Shown: in pieces, positions 9,785 through 20,344 of the stretch
Position numbering within the stretch: position 1 is the first letter of the stretch
How the letters are laid out: the number at the start of each line of letters is the position of its first letter
From: Ariolimax columbianus
Taxonomy: Eukaryota > Mollusca > Gastropoda > Stylommatophora > Arionidae
Direction of reading: 5' to 3'
Assembly: GCA_036924085.1 (NCBI GenBank)
Contig: JAVGWX010000005.1
Span: forward strand, 36,983,983-37,047,982
DNA length: 64,000 nucleotides
The notes under the pieces: model-generated
Told to the model about the DNA's origin: nothing
What the model saw: only the letters and a program-made list of their open reading frames with translations
The model's database searches: none
Position numbers and translations under genes: made by a program

Positions 9785-10125
9785 GTTGTTGTTGAATCCC
9801 CACAATGAGTTGGATTACTATTTTGTGCGCCCTAAAAAGGACGTTAAATGGTGGGTTGTCGCAGCTTTCCTCACATCGCGAAAGTGCTGATAAATGTGGA
9901 CTGGGGACCTCCAGGCGGCTGTGCTATGCTTGGCTTCATCTGCGTGTCACTCACTACTATAGGGATCACATTGATCCCTCACTTTGTTAGTCAGGCTGCA
10001 ATGAAAACAGCCCGTTTCCAGGAATGGCCACGAGGAAGCCAAGGTGAGGGTCTTGTCCAGTATATTTTGCCTGAACCTATCTAACATATTTGATCAGCAT
10101 ATTTTGCCTGACCAGACAGTCTTCC
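9785..10125 (+). mobile_element. Repeat family X copy
   Basis: Full-length-like copy starting TTGTTGTTGAATCCCCACAA and ending CTGACCAGACAGTC. It is absent from the paralogous site near 43715-43725 in the right copy. Confidence 0.8.
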
Positions 10126-10234
10126 TTCCCCCTTTTGCATAATAATTTCTAGCAATTTTGTATACTTGTTAAGTTACAGAGCATTCAAAAGAAATATACA
10201 CTTCCCAGTGGGCTATAGTAGTTTGTATATCCTA

Positions 10235-10930
10235 AGCATTCTAAATATTGTTATAGCCGGGGGTGGGATTGAGGATGAACCCTCAACACTAACTAAATGC
10301 TCCCATGGCATGCGTCTCATATAGCCTCTGACAACAAGGTCCATCTCCTGGCCTTTATGCAGCAGAACTGTTTTGACGAACAAGAGAAGGGGCGGAAGGC
10401 GAGTTACTGGCACCTTAAAACCAGTAGTTTTGGGCAGATGGGGCTCAAAAGCCTAGGAAGACAGCTCATCTAGGAGAAGGAAAACTCTGATTTCAAACCA
10501 CCTGAAGCCTTGAAGATAAGATACTGGCGTATCTCGTCTGGTTTTGTCCGATATGGCTATGCAACCTGTTTTCTGATAACTGAAAGTTGGTCAGCGTCTA
10601 CCAAACTTGACAACCGACGATGTGCGAAGGAGCACACGCAAGAGGGTACAATGCCATATCCTAGAGAGAGGAAACGTAACTTCAGCTGAGTGTTGTGGCA
10701 GGGCAGAACAGGCCCTTAGCCTTGGTTGGCGACTGGTCTAGGAGTGTAACCTGATAGGCAAACAGATAGAGCATTGCTCTTGCCTTGTTCCAAAAGTATT
10801 GGTATCACCTTTCCCTTGAAGCAAACAAGGCAGACAGAGAGAGGGACCATACTGCATGGGCAACATATGGTCTCTATATTTCTGCCCGAGCTTTGTGCTA
10901 AAAAAACAATTACTATCGTCTGACAAGATG
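10235..10930. mobile_element. About 0.7 kb insertion of unknown type in left copy
   Basis: Inserted relative to 43815 in the right copy, between CCTAAGCATTCTA and an imperfect repeat TACTAAGCACTCA that looks like a 12-13 bp target duplication. The part 10725-10900 is shared in reverse orientation with 33340-33500. No recognisable domain; it could be the 5' untranslated part of a LINE. Confidence 0.5.
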
Positions 10931-11229
10931 AAAAGAGCCAATGATGATACTAAGCACTCAACCCATTTTAAGCAATTCAACAAACATTTTGATCGACACA
11001 TTAAAAAAAAAAGAAATGCTATATTTGTGACAAGTAACGAACAGAGATAATTTCTGTTCAAATTTAAGTATCGGCTTCAAACCAAGAAAAAGTAAAGAAT
11101 AAAAAAATCAGAACAAAAAATAGGATATTTAGTAATACTAATAGTTAGTATTTTTCAGTTTAGTATCAAAAGTATCATAGCTACAACTTTAACTTAGTAT
11201 CATATGACACTAAGTAACAAAAGTTAAAT

Positions 11230-11690
11230 AACAAACAGCAGTTGAAAATAAAACTTTCAAACTGTGCGATATGACTCGAAAGAACTAACATATGCCGCCC
11301 TCTCAAATATTCACAAAGATTATTGGGTTAAATGTGAGGACCATGTCTTGAAAGAGGAAGAATGTAATGGGAAATAAAGATGGACTGTCATTTGTTCAAC
11401 CGAGAGTAGTCATTAATTTGTTGGAATTATCTGATGAAGTGAAAAATTGACTCAATATATGTTTGTTTTCTGAGAAATAGAAGTTTCCATCACCTTGGCA
11501 AAACGGTCCTTTTCAGGGTCACCCCAATCAGTTAGAAGATGGACCTCAGAACTGAATTATAACCATTTAATGTTTGCTCCAGCATCTAGACTATTTAATT
11601 TATAAACCTCAACAAATCAATCTGAAGAGTGTTCTTTCTATGTTCTATATACATCATGTGCTTTTACATCTTCAAACGGGAAGAAAGACT
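11230..11690. other. No recognised feature
   Basis: AT-rich DNA of the left duplication copy without a match on the right side. No gene or named repeat seen. Confidence 0.4.
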
Positions 11691-11692
11691 AA

Positions 11693-12010
11693 CGTCTGGT
11701 CAGGCAAAATATGGTTACCAAGACCCTCACCTCGGCTTCCTAGTTGCCCTTCCCGGAAACGGCTATTTTCATAGCAGCCTGGCTTATGAGATGAGAGATC
11801 AACGTGATACCCATATTAGTAGTGAGTGACATGCAGATGAAGCCAAGCATAGCAAAACTGCCTGGAGGACCTCTGTCCACCCTCATCAGCTCTCTCGGGA
11901 TGTGAGGAAAGCTACTCAACTGCAACCCGCCACTAACATACTTTTCAGGCCGCACAAAAGAGTAACCTACTTTACTCATTGTGGGCATCCGCAAACAACA
12001 TCTTCCCACA
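11693..12010 (-). mobile_element. Repeat family X copy (reverse)
   Basis: The minus strand carries the family X order: CACAATGAGT, CCTCACATCCCGAG, GGTCCTCCAGGCAG, TTGGCTTCATCTGC, and the end TGCCTGACCAGACGTTAGTC near 11693. The start at about 12010 is somewhat degraded. Confidence 0.8.
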
Positions 12011-12149
12011 TTCTTTCTACGAAATGCAGTTATTTCTTACAGTTCCTTAAACGCATAAACTACATTAAAAAAGACATTTTGTGTTGTAGAAAATCTCATT
12101 CGAATTGGATAGTGCCTATTTCTTAAGACAAGACGGACAATTTTTTAAT

Positions 12150-12596
12150 TTATTTATGGTAAATTATTTTCTGCAGTGACAGGGCCAGCATTAATCCTTT
12201 GCTAACAAATATCAGCCGAACTAGCCGATTTAAAGAAATGGCACTATCTGACAAAATGTAAATTATAAAGTCATTGGGAATATAAGACCACGTGCAAAAA
12301 ATCACGTTTATCGCCATTAATGATTTATCGGGGCTGATACGGTTTTTGAGATAGATGGCAATTGACAGCAACCATTGTTTCATTGTATGATTGTGAAAAG
12401 GACTGTCTATCCCTATTGGCAACAACTCATTTAATGTAAGCTTCAGTTCCTTGCGATGTACAGGTGGACAGAATATAAAATCATTAGTATCAGTATTTAT
12501 ATACAAACATTCCAGTAATTCATTTACTGAACTTACATATTTTCTTTTTATAATATAATGCCTATCTTCTGAGAACAACAGCTGCCATTTTGAAAG
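12150..12596 (-). other. Conserved block upstream of the zinc-finger genes (left copy)
   Basis: This block recurs upstream of gene 2 (44215-44310 and 45590-45630, minus) and upstream of gene 3 (52925-53165, plus). All three share AAAATGGCAGCTG or a close variant followed by a stretch ending near GAGGAACTGAAGC. The 194-residue minus frame that spans it starts inside the hAT insert and is therefore not an authentic gene in this form. The block could be a promoter or untranslated first exon of the gene family. That is inference. Confidence 0.45.
12589..12596. repeat. Left 8-bp target duplication of hAT-bounded element
   Basis: TTTGAAAG, repeated exactly at 18723-18730. The empty site in the right copy is at about 45624-45631 (TTGGAAAG). 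Confidence 0.85.
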
Positions 12597-12770
12597 CAAG
12601 GTTGCCAGATCAAAGTTCTGAGAAAAAGCCAAACAGTGTTCATAAAAGGCCAAACAAAGATCCAAAAACGCCAAATAAAAGTGCCAGGTCATGTCAGGTC
12701 TTCCCGTAATCAGTGAGGTCGTTGGGGCATACATGAGGTCATCCCGAAACTAGTGAGGTCGTTTAGGCAC

Positions 12771-12974
12771 TCATGAAGACATCCTCACAACCCCACGCCA
12801 CCCTTCTCTGTCAGCCGAGATGGTCCATTGTTTTATGTTGTCCTCCCACCTCTTTAGGGGACGGTCTCTTCGTCGTCTGTGTTGCACCTTTCCGTGCAAT
12901 ATCGTAGTTGCAAGACCATTTGATCTCGATATGTGACCGTACCAAGCGAGTTTCCTTCTTTTGGCAGTTGCCAA
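12771..12974 (-). pseudogene. LINE C-terminal segment (W-x-GH-x-R motif)
   Basis: Encodes KLAWYGHISRSNGLATTILH then RRRRDRPLKRWEDNIKQWT. This W-Y-G-H-x-x-R...R-G-R-x-x-x-R-W-x-D pattern is the usual C-terminal end of many RTE-like and Jockey-group LINE ORF2 proteins. In order behind the reverse transcriptase on the same strand, separated by stops. Confidence 0.8.
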
Positions 12975-13100
12975 GATGTCTTCAAAAGGCGCTATTGCTG
13001 TTTGATTTTGTTAAGACGCCCAAGCGCCCCTATTGTCTGTGCTATTCTGGCCAACACTTCACATTTTGATCCTTCATCACTGACAATCGAATCCAGATAT

Positions 13101-13601
13101 TTAAAACGGCCAACCACTTCGAGCTAGGCCATTAGCTATTAATCTACTGTTGAAGCCCTCAGCGTTGTTGGTCATTAATTTTGTCTTTCCGGCGTTTATC
13201 TCTATACCATAGTCAAGAGCGGTTTCATCGAGCCATATGACCCATTCCTTGAGTTCTGCTTCTGAACCCACCAACCTGTCGATGTCATCTGCAAAATGAA
13301 GGTTGGTAATCGTTCGGCCCCCTATCTTGACAGTACCAACGTGACCTCCAAGTGCCTCACTCATAATTCCCTCAAGGAATATATTGAAAAGAGTTGGAGA
13401 GAGTGTACAACCCTGTCTCATACTGACTGATGTGCGAAACCAGTCCCCTCGCTTCCCATTCACAAGAACTGCGTTGGACACCTTGTCATACTGGTATTCA
13501 AGGACCGTTATAATATTTCCGTTGATTTTATACATCCTAATGGTTACCCATAGCGCTTTATGCCATACCCTATCAAACGCCTTCTTAAAATCAACAAACA
13601 C
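13101..13601 (-). pseudogene. LINE reverse transcriptase, palm domain
   Basis: A 166-residue frame with the palm motifs in order: FVDFKKAFDRVWHKALW (first catalytic Asp, F-x-D-F-x-K-A-F-D), RQGCTLSPTLFNIFLE (G-x-x-P-x-L-F-N), and LHFADDIDRLV (F-A-D-D catalytic pair), then EINAGKTKLMT (thumb entry). All catalytic residues are intact in this fragment, but there is no upstream part. Confidence 0.9.
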
Positions 13602-13620
13602 ATACTACAGTTTTTGCTGC

Positions 13621-15080
13621 TGTTCTAGATATTTCTAGCTTAAAGCCAGTCAAATTTAATTGGATTTGTCATTTGATCAGCTTTGTTTTTATTGAAACAG
13701 CCCATTCAGTCTTTCAAATTCCTGTACAAGTAGTTTTTGTAGTCTGACAACATTTCCTTTAACAATCAAGATTTTCATTGTGTATCCAACTTTGTTTATA
13801 CTAGCTCAGCAATGCTGAATTAAGCTTTCAGTTCCTCCCAGTTCACCAATATGTATGCATTGCCTTTCCTCGCACAAGCCACCCAGTACATGAAGGTTTT
13901 TTTCAAAGGGAAGAGAGGCGATTCGTGCAGACTCAGATTATGTAGCGGTGTTGATGACTTTAAGTAAATCTTTGTAAAATTCCCGTCATAACTCGCTATG
14001 TCGAGACCAATGAGATACCTCTGACAATACAATCCGATATTTGATGGTAGCATTGGTATTGCACGTTGAATGCGTAAAGCAAGAGAATGGCAGATATATC
14101 TGAGCGATACACAGTGGGGAGACACATCACACCGAGCTGCTACACCCAACCATGTTTGACGCAGCATTCAATCTAAACCACGTGCAGTTTATAAGACTTT
14201 GACAGCAATTTGCAAATTTCCTCCTCAATCGAATTGAAGGTTTTCTCCCGTATCCTCTTATACCGGAATCAAACTCAGAAATCTAGTCGGAATTTCTTTT
14301 GTTTTATCACTCAAAAAACGAAGCAAAATACACGTGTTTCTGTGTTGAAATGTCAGTAGATTTATCTATCATAGATTGATAAAAACATACTTTTTTCCAT
14401 TCAGTCATCAATCAGATCGGTTTTCAGGGAAAGCGAGATAATGTTCCTCATTAAGTATGAAGATTTAGTTCTGCGCATTGTTTGTCCATCATGGGTGATG
14501 AAACCTTTTCTCTTTTCGTTCAACCAGTCCATTCAGTTGAGTATTCTGTGAGTTGGGCTGTGGATGGGTCCAAATAGTTCTGTCAAACTTTATTTTTTCC
14601 AGCGTGCTCCTTTGACCACGATGGCGCATGATTTCCAACACTTGGTCAACGGAACGGATTGCACACTAACATATCATGCCCACAACAATTTGCAACTCTC
14701 CTCCTTAAACATTGTCAGTTTGCCCAGATATCTTCTCTACTTTAAGTTCACTGACCTTTTGATTGGGTTTTCATCATGTATTTCACCGTTTTTCGTGATT
14801 TTTGAGGTTACAAACTTCATTGACACAATTTACAATAAGCCACATCCGGCCCATAAGCTTTTTTTTTTAACCAAAACAGAAGACTTTTTTTCAAATTGCT
14901 GTTGTACTTAAGTTTGCTATCATAAGATGATTTCAATTTCTGTGATGACATAGTCATGATGTGTATGAGGGTTTTCAGTCAAAGCAAGAAATAGTGAGCG
15001 GTGGCACTCGACCTGGAAGACGCATACAATCGTGTCGATTTTTGAACTTTAATTACATGTCTGAAGCAGTGGCGTTTAAG
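13621..15080. other. hAT-internal DNA without recognised gene
   Basis: Frames at 13820-14167 (minus) and 14564-14911 (plus) are the longest. Neither has a recognisable motif or a second copy in the window. It may be the original body of the nonautonomous hAT element. Nothing more can be said. Confidence 0.4.
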
Positions 15081-15348
15081 CCCTTGTCTAGTTAGATGGA
15101 TATCAGCTGCCCTGGTGGAAAGAACAGTTGCACTACGCGTGGGATCGTGGACATCAGAACCGAGGATAATATGTCCAGGACTGCCTCAAGGGTCTCCGTT
15201 TTCACCTGTGCTATTCAACATCTAAACTGTAAAAATGGCCAATATGCAACCCACAGGGACATGGCGAATGTTGACATTTGCCGATGACATCCTAACGTAC
15301 AGGGCTGCCTCAGACAGGCAAGAGCTGGTCAAAGACATCCAGTAAACC

Positions 15349-15627
15349 TTGCAAGCAATCTCACAGTGGTGCGGCGACTCAAGCTCCAAGATCAATCCGA
15401 ACAAGGCCTGCATGATGTGGTGCTCTTTGAATAATTCCATAGTAAAGGCTGAGATCCGGGGCATCACATTTGATGGTAGCATCATTGACAGGTGCGACAG
15501 GTTGAAATACCTCGGAGTGACATTTGATCGCAGTCTTTCCTATAACTGCCATGTTGACCACATCGTACAAAGATGTAAGCGAGGGTTAGGTGCGCACACG
15601 ACCATGGATGCTGCTAACTTTGAATAA
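15349..15627 (+). pseudogene. LINE RT thumb region
   Basis: Encodes SSKINPNKACMMWCSLNN and YLGVTFDRSLSYNCHVDHI. The N-P-x-K-x-x-x-x-x-F and YLGVxxDxxLxxxxHV patterns are standard for the region after the catalytic YADD of I/Jockey-type LINEs. The frame closes with an early stop before the conserved IDYG block. Confidence 0.82.
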
Positions 15628-15939
15628 CACCTCCTGTTCATCCTATTTCGTCAGGTCGTGTTGTCTGTTATCGATTACGGACTAGGCATCCTCACACTAT
15701 CAAGAACACAGTGTGAAAGGTTGGACCGCATCCAGAATGAATGTATGCGACTGATTCTGAGCTGCACTAGAGATACCCCGATCCGATTGTGATGATGCGG
15801 TACATGTTGGAATTGTTATCGGTGACATCCAGACATAAACTGGCACAAGTCAAAGCATATATGCGTATCACCACAGACACACGGCAACACATGTACAGTA
15901 GTACCTCAGACATCAAGAATCAAGAGAGGTGCGTCATGG

Positions 15940-16368
15940 ATGGCACAGGCAGCGACAACAATCATACATGTCACCCCAGCTGAGACGACAGCTAAGGGGG
16001 AAGAATGTGTCCACACTGGTGATATAATGATAGAGCACCAACGAGTAGCCATAACCTTCGGCGAGGAATGCAGAGAATGGAGGAACGGGAAAGCAGAGGA
16101 CGAGGTGAATCAGCTGATAACTGAGAACACGCAGGAGAGTGATGCCGTCATATACTCCGACGGATTAGTACTGCACAGTGGGGCATCAGGCTGGGGTTTC
16201 TCGGCCAAAGAGAGAGAACAGGTCGTTGCAGAGCGCAATAGGGCATACATGTTAATAACCTCCAGTTTGAGAATGGAGACGGAAGCAGTGACCTCAGCAC
16301 TGAAATGGATATCTGAGACTTCTATAACAAGGGCAGTCATCGTGACAGACGCGCAAGCCGTACTTTAG
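15940..16368 (+). pseudogene. LINE RNase H, first half
   Basis: Encodes AVIYSDGLVLHSGASGWGF (first catalytic Asp), RMETEAVTSALKWI (Glu) and ITRAVIVTDAQAVL (second Asp), then a stop. The remaining motif continues in the next frame at 16442. It belongs with the RT at 15090-15730. Confidence 0.82.
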
Positions 16369-16441
16369 ACTTCAGAAGGTACATAAGGGATGGCTTAGGT
16401 ACGAATGGATATCAGCTATTAAGGCCTCAAACCTCCAGGGG

Positions 16442-16798
16442 TTGACATGGATCTACTGTCCTGCTCATCCTGGGGTTCAGGGCAATGAAAGATCTGACAT
16501 CATGGCCTTACAAGCTCCCATTATGGGCACATTAGTTATGGATAGAAGTGACATTTTGAAATCAATCAATGACCGCCTGCTAGATGAGGACACCGCAATA
16601 GATGAAGCAGCAATCCACAGGCTGCAACGTTTCGACATTAAACGAGGTTTCAGCGGAGTATGGCACATGAGAGAACGCAGCAGGAGAGTGTACAACCAGC
16701 GGGCTACAGGGATCATCAGCATCCATACCCTACGCAATTTGCTGAGAGAGACTGAGCACCTACATGTATGCCCAGAGTGCAGTGACTTCGATTCTTAG
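16442..16798 (+). pseudogene. LINE RNase H end and ORF2 C-terminus
   Basis: Encodes MTWIYCPAHPGVQGNERSDI, the H-x-x-x-x-x-GN-x-x-x-D motif closing RNase H, then a tail ending with TEHLHVCPECSDFDS, the remains of the C-terminal Cys/His cluster. It is out of frame with the preceding half. Confidence 0.8.
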
Positions 16799-17374
16799 AA
16801 ACAGAAACAGATGACATAGTTGAAGATTAAAAAACGATGTGTATTAACAATCACAAAGTCGAAAACTTATAATTGAAAACTTAAATGGTTGAAGATTACA
16901 GACAGAACTAACTCGCGTTATGTATAAAATCGAAATTGTCGATTCTCTTAAAACTTAAATACAGTCGTGACTAGATATTGTTACATACTCTAACCGCCAG
17001 ATGGGCACTAGATAGTATCCAATAGGAACAAAATTAACTCATTCACTCCCACGAGCCGATACAACGGCTTCCGGTTTTTTCTAGAAAACCCAGAAGCCGG
17101 TGTATCGGCTTTTGTTACTGTGTTCACAAAATCACATATTTTCCCATTCCTAGTTCTCCTAAATGTTTTATTTTGGTTATTGGCGGAAGTCCAGATTTTG
17201 CACTTTTTCATTCCGGAAGAGTTAGTTTGAGTTTCGTTGAAAAAATGTTAAGTTTCGTAACTTAGAAAATTTAATTTTTTTTCGGAGAGCAACTTTGAAG
17301 CTATCCCATGCACCTTCAGCCACACCAAATAGAGATTTTTTTTAGTACAAGCTCAGGAATAGATAGATTATATT

Positions 17375-17548
17375 ATTGCTAATGGTAGTGATGATGAAGA
17401 TATCGATCGTTATGATAGCGCTGTTTCAATTTATTTATCTAGTCTTAGTTCTACGTCGAGCGATGAAAGTAAAACTGAGTCTACTGACGAAGGGGCGGTG
17501 CCCTCTTTTGTCTCAAGCAATGGTAATAACAGTTCACAAATTCAGTAA
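17375..17548 (+). pseudogene. piggyBac transposase N-terminal remnant
   Basis: An open stretch of 57 codons reads NGSDDEDIDRYDSAVSIYLS then SSTSSDESKTESTDEGA. Acidic, Ser-rich N-termini of this type are usual for piggyBac transposases. It ends with TAA at 17546-17548. The DDD catalytic core is absent. Confidence 0.7.
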
Positions 17549-17691
17549 AGGTTCAAGATCCGACACAATCATTCTAGTGTGTATAATATTAATGTGTGTA
17601 TATATATTTTTAATACAGCAGGAACATTCTTTCCGTGTGCGCGTAAATTGTAAACACTCACGCTGATGTTGATCGGAGCTTTTATTTTTTA

Positions 17692-17802
17692 GCCCGTTTT
17701 CAACTTCACGTGCCTTCAGTAAAATGTAAATACTGTGAAAACAACTGCACCAAATTAGGTGCAACTTTCAGAACATCGTCCTTTGAGGATTTCCGTCAAT
17801 AG
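17692..17802 (+). pseudogene. piggyBac transposase C-terminal Cys-rich remnant
   Basis: Reads VKCKYCENNCTKLGATFR to a TAG stop. It resembles part of the cysteine-rich (RING/PHD-like) C-terminal domain of piggyBac transposases. Only the last cysteines are left. Confidence 0.55.
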
Positions 17803-18129
17803 AAATTCATTACGTTATTTGTTTATTGGTTTAGAGCTGAATAATGTATTGATGAGGGGAACATTTTTGTTCATAATTTTTAAAAATAACAAAACGATTA
17901 TGCAACTTTAATTCATCAAACACAAATTTACATCTGCATTTGTAAAATGTATGTATTCCATTCTATTCTAGCCTCAATTGTGAACAGTTTGGTATATAAT
18001 ACGTGTTATTTTAGTGAACGTCTATTGAAGACAAATAGATCGCAACTAAGTGATGCTGTTTTTCAGTTTTACATAAAAATAAAATTGTGTCCAGAGGTCC
18101 AAAATATTTGGGAGTGAATGAGTTAAGTT

Positions 18130-18475
18130 ACAGTGTTGCAGCTTCAATTTACCTCGCAAATACCACTGGGCTGGCCACGTGTTGCGCATTCCAGATAACA
18201 GATGGGGACTCGGAACGACGTTTTGGTGGCCATTTTATTATACACGACCACGCATAGGCGCGCCCATACGATTGCTAGACGGTCTGTCGAGAGACCTAGG
18301 TCCGAAATGGGAAAATACGACGAAAGATTGGACTACATACAGGACATTGTTGACTATCTCGCATACGGCACACATGTCGGACTGAAGTCGAGGACTTAAC
18401 TTAACGTTTTTTATACTGGTTTAGAAGACTTATCAGAGTCTGTATACAACCAGTTGTCTGTAGACTGTAGGATAT
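18130..18475 (+). mobile_element. LINE C-terminal scrap fused to a CR1 3' tail
   Basis: 18165-18385 encodes HWAGHVLRIPDNRWGL, the W-A-G-H-x-x-R C-terminal motif of a LINE ORF2, in plus orientation. It is followed at about 18394-18475 by the CR1 tail in minus orientation (ACTTAACTTAACGT...TATACTGGTTTAGAAG...CAACCAG), as at 28229-28295. Confidence 0.7.
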
Positions 18476-18722
18476 TGTATTCTATTGTTGTTGCTTAAAT
18501 TTAAAATATGTTTTCTTTGATTTCAATGCAAACGATTTTATATATTTTTTTTAACTCAGTAAAAGGCAAACAAATTGAAGCAAATTTACTGACTCCAAGC
18601 GATCTGAAAAAAAGCCAAAAAAAAAGGCCAAAAAGCCAAACAAAAAGTCTACAGCCAAACGCTCTTAAAAAAGTCCAGATTTGTAGAATTTGGCTGTTAA
18701 AAGGCCAAATACGGCAACACTG

Positions 18723-18730
18723 TTTGAAAG
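18723..18730. repeat. Right 8-bp target duplication of hAT-bounded element
   Basis: TTTGAAAG, exact copy of 12589-12596. Confidence 0.85.
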
Positions 18731-18849
18731 ACTTAAAATATTCTCTTCGATGCGAGAGCTACCCAACAACGTTGGTATTTCGTTTGTTTAAAAAAGGATA
18801 TTTTACATTAGTCAATTGGTTGGTTAAAGAAAATAGTACGTGATTGAAA

Positions 18850-19230
18850 GTTTATATCTTCTGATAAGACTTCAAAATACTATAAATTTGGCAAGCCACC
18901 ATTAGTGTAGAGAAATGATTATTCTTTTGTCCTACCTCCCTCGCCATACGGCGTCGCAGAGGTGGAATGCGTAGATTTCTTGTTATCGCCAAGTGGGAAG
19001 CCTGTGCTGTCATTAGGTGAAACTTCCTGAGAGTGCCAGAAACACCACCGATCCACCGACGTCGAGGTCAGCCTCTTGCTTGTGGGCCGCAGACCTACTT
19101 ATAATATGCTCTTGATGCAGGCTGGTCATAATGCATTCTGACTTAATGACCAAACCAGTTGATTTGCTGAGAGCCAATGTAGACACTAACTCAAACTGGG
19201 TTTGGTCCCACTGTCTGCCTCAGCGTGGTG
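18850..19230. other. No recognised feature
   Basis: Somewhat more GC-rich DNA (18935-19120) without a motif I can identify. Possibly more LINE 3' sequence belonging to the element that follows. Confidence 0.35.
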
Positions 19231-20275
19231 TTGCGGATTCGGTCACGGATTGTCTTTGGTTGCACTTCTCACACAGCGCATCTCACAGCTCTGTATCTTA
19301 CTCTTATGTGTTTCTAGTAAAGACCAAGATTGACATTGGTAACACAATGTAGGAATAAATAGTGTATCTATCAGCCTCCTTATATTTGAATGAAGCTCTC
19401 TATGGTGTTTCAAAATCGATGCAATTTGATAATGATAGTGGGCATTATTTGCCTTCTGAATTATATGTACAATATTTCTGCCGTCTTCAGTGAACATAAA
19501 ATACTGCCAAGGTATTTGAACTCCCGTACTAGCTTGATACCAATGACGATGATGTGAAAACTTATCTGCGCTTGTTCACGTGAAATCAACATAATTTCTG
19601 TCTTACCTGTATTAATTTCATGTCAAATTCGTTACAAGCGAAATGGAGATAATTCCTGTGATGTTGCAGGTCTTCTCCATTTTGGTAAAAGATAACCTGA
19701 TCAGCAGCAAGCAACAGTTAATTTAGGGACTCCTCGTGATGGTTTGCCAACTGTGCAATTTTACTCATGTAAATAATGAACAAAAGTGGAAAAATAATAC
19801 ACTCCTGTCGTACACCACTCAACAATGGGAGCCAATTTGTCATACCTGTATTTCTTCGTACTGCACCTTCACTGTTTACATACAAGGCACGAATGCTATC
19901 CAGTAGTTGACCCTCCACACCATATTCCTCCATTACCTCCCATAGCTTACATCAGTTTACCGGATCAAATGCCTTTTCTTGATCAATGAAGGCCACTTCG
20001 AGTTTCGAATTGTATGCTATGGTTTTTTTCACTGAACTGGCAGAGCGTAAAATATAGCATTCGTACATTCCCTGCTTTTCCAGAAGCCTGATAGGGATGT
20101 ACTGGGTACGCGGTTCTACAATAGCTCGAACTCGCTGTTCTAAAACCCATGCAAAAATGTTTCCGACATGGCTAACGAGAAATGTGGCTCTATACGAGTT
20201 GCAATCCTTTCTGCTGCCCTTGCTTCTCCAAAGGGTACTACCACCGCGCGTTGCCAATCACCAAGTACCTTGCCT
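19231..20275 (-). mobile_element. RTE-like LINE fragment (RT)
   Basis: Minus-strand reverse transcriptase in three frames. 19952-20257 carries NSYRATFLVSHVGNIFAWVL and VAFIDQEKAFDPVN (the F-x-D-x-x-K-A-F-D motif). 19718-19933 carries LSGVRQECIIFPLLFIIYM (G-V-R-Q-G-C-x-x-P-L-L-F-x-x-Y, with E for G). Near 19690-19715 LLLAADQVIF stands for the catalytic ADD-Q. 19243-19497 is the C-terminal part with LRRLIDTLFIPTLCYQCQSW-like residues. The element is broken and 5' truncated. Confidence 0.8.
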
Positions 20276-20344
20276 TTAATCCACGCCTGGTTAATTTGCG
20301 AGCCATCTTACACCTTAATCTTGACGCGCTTTTATGGCATGTGG

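Larger units (their letters stand above)
12740..13620 (-). mobile_element. 5'-truncated LINE (RT and C-terminus) inside hAT element
   Basis: Minus-strand RTE-like LINE piece. The reverse transcriptase at 13101-13601 is followed by the C-terminal segment 12771-12974. It is 5' truncated at about 13615. Near the 3' end a phrase of the type AxTGAGGTCGTT is repeated twice (12690-12770). Confidence 0.82.
15090..16800 (+). mobile_element. LINE fragment: RT end plus RNase H
   Basis: Plus-strand piece of an RNase H-bearing LINE. It shows the YADD region (LTFADDILTYR at about 15270-15302), the RT thumb (15349-15627), the V-x-D-Y-G block (SVIDYGLGILTLSRTQ near 15665-15715), and RNase H (15940-16370 and 16442-16540). 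The order is normal, but several stops and frame changes break it. The 5' end is truncated. Confidence 0.85.
17034..18126 (+). mobile_element. Internally deleted piggyBac element (TTAA-flanked)
   Basis: TTAA at 17034-17037 and 18123-18126 flanks an element of 1085 bp (17038-18122). Its ends are perfect inverted repeats, CTCATTCACTCCCA on the left and its exact complement on the right. The TTAA target and short C-rich ends are diagnostic of the piggyBac superfamily. Inside remain only an acidic N-terminal piece and a Cys-rich C-terminal piece of a transposase, with the catalytic core deleted. Nested inside the hAT-bounded element. Confidence 0.88.
12597..18722. mobile_element. 6.1 kb hAT-bounded composite element
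   Basis: Ends are CAAGGTTGCC on the left and, in reverse complement, CAGTGTTGCC on the right (8 of 10 identical). An exact 8-bp duplication TTTGAAAG flanks it. An 8-bp target duplication with CA-G-GTTGCC ends is typical of hAT transposons. Both subterminal regions are full of GCCAAA motifs. No hAT transposase (no C-terminal dimerisation region, no BED finger) is visible inside. The inside is made of other elements: LINE 12740-13620, LINE 15090-16800, piggyBac 17038-18122, LINE and CR1 tails 18130-18475. It is probably a nonautonomous hAT that acted as a landing pad. Confidence 0.8.
2311..18850 (-). repeat. Left copy of segmental duplication (gene 1 5' region)
   Basis: Blocks of this interval match, in the same order and orientation, blocks of 39630-48330. 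Anchors (left / right): 2311-2508 / 39630-39755 plus 40480-40550; exon A 2509-2577 / 40551-40619; 2880-3000 / 41560-41650; exon B 3450-3500 / 42130-42180; 3590-3730 / 42290-42655; 8104-8173 and 8570-9780 / 42645-43720; 10130-10235 / 43720-43815; 10935-11220 / 43815-44110; 12430-12596 / 44215-44310 and 45590-45630; 18723-18830 / 45632-45695 and 48275-48330. The gaps on each side are transposon insertions. The similarity looks moderate, roughly old-paralogue level by eye. Confidence 0.85.

Noticed and set aside
11740..12009. 89-residue frame as a small gene
   Set aside because: It is the recurring internal frame of repeat family X, which occurs many times in the window.
12150..12734. 194-residue minus frame as a protein-coding gene
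   Set aside because: It begins inside the hAT-bounded insert, crosses the insertion boundary at 12597, and the paralogous blocks at 44.2-45.6 kb and 52.9-53.2 kb do not keep the frame.
13820..14167. 115-residue minus frame with many Cys as a gene
   Set aside because: Inside the hAT-bounded element, no recognisable family, no paralogue to compare; not enough support.
16110..16340. Minus frames opposite the RNase H region
   Set aside because: Shadows of the plus-strand LINE RNase H, whose catalytic motifs are clear.
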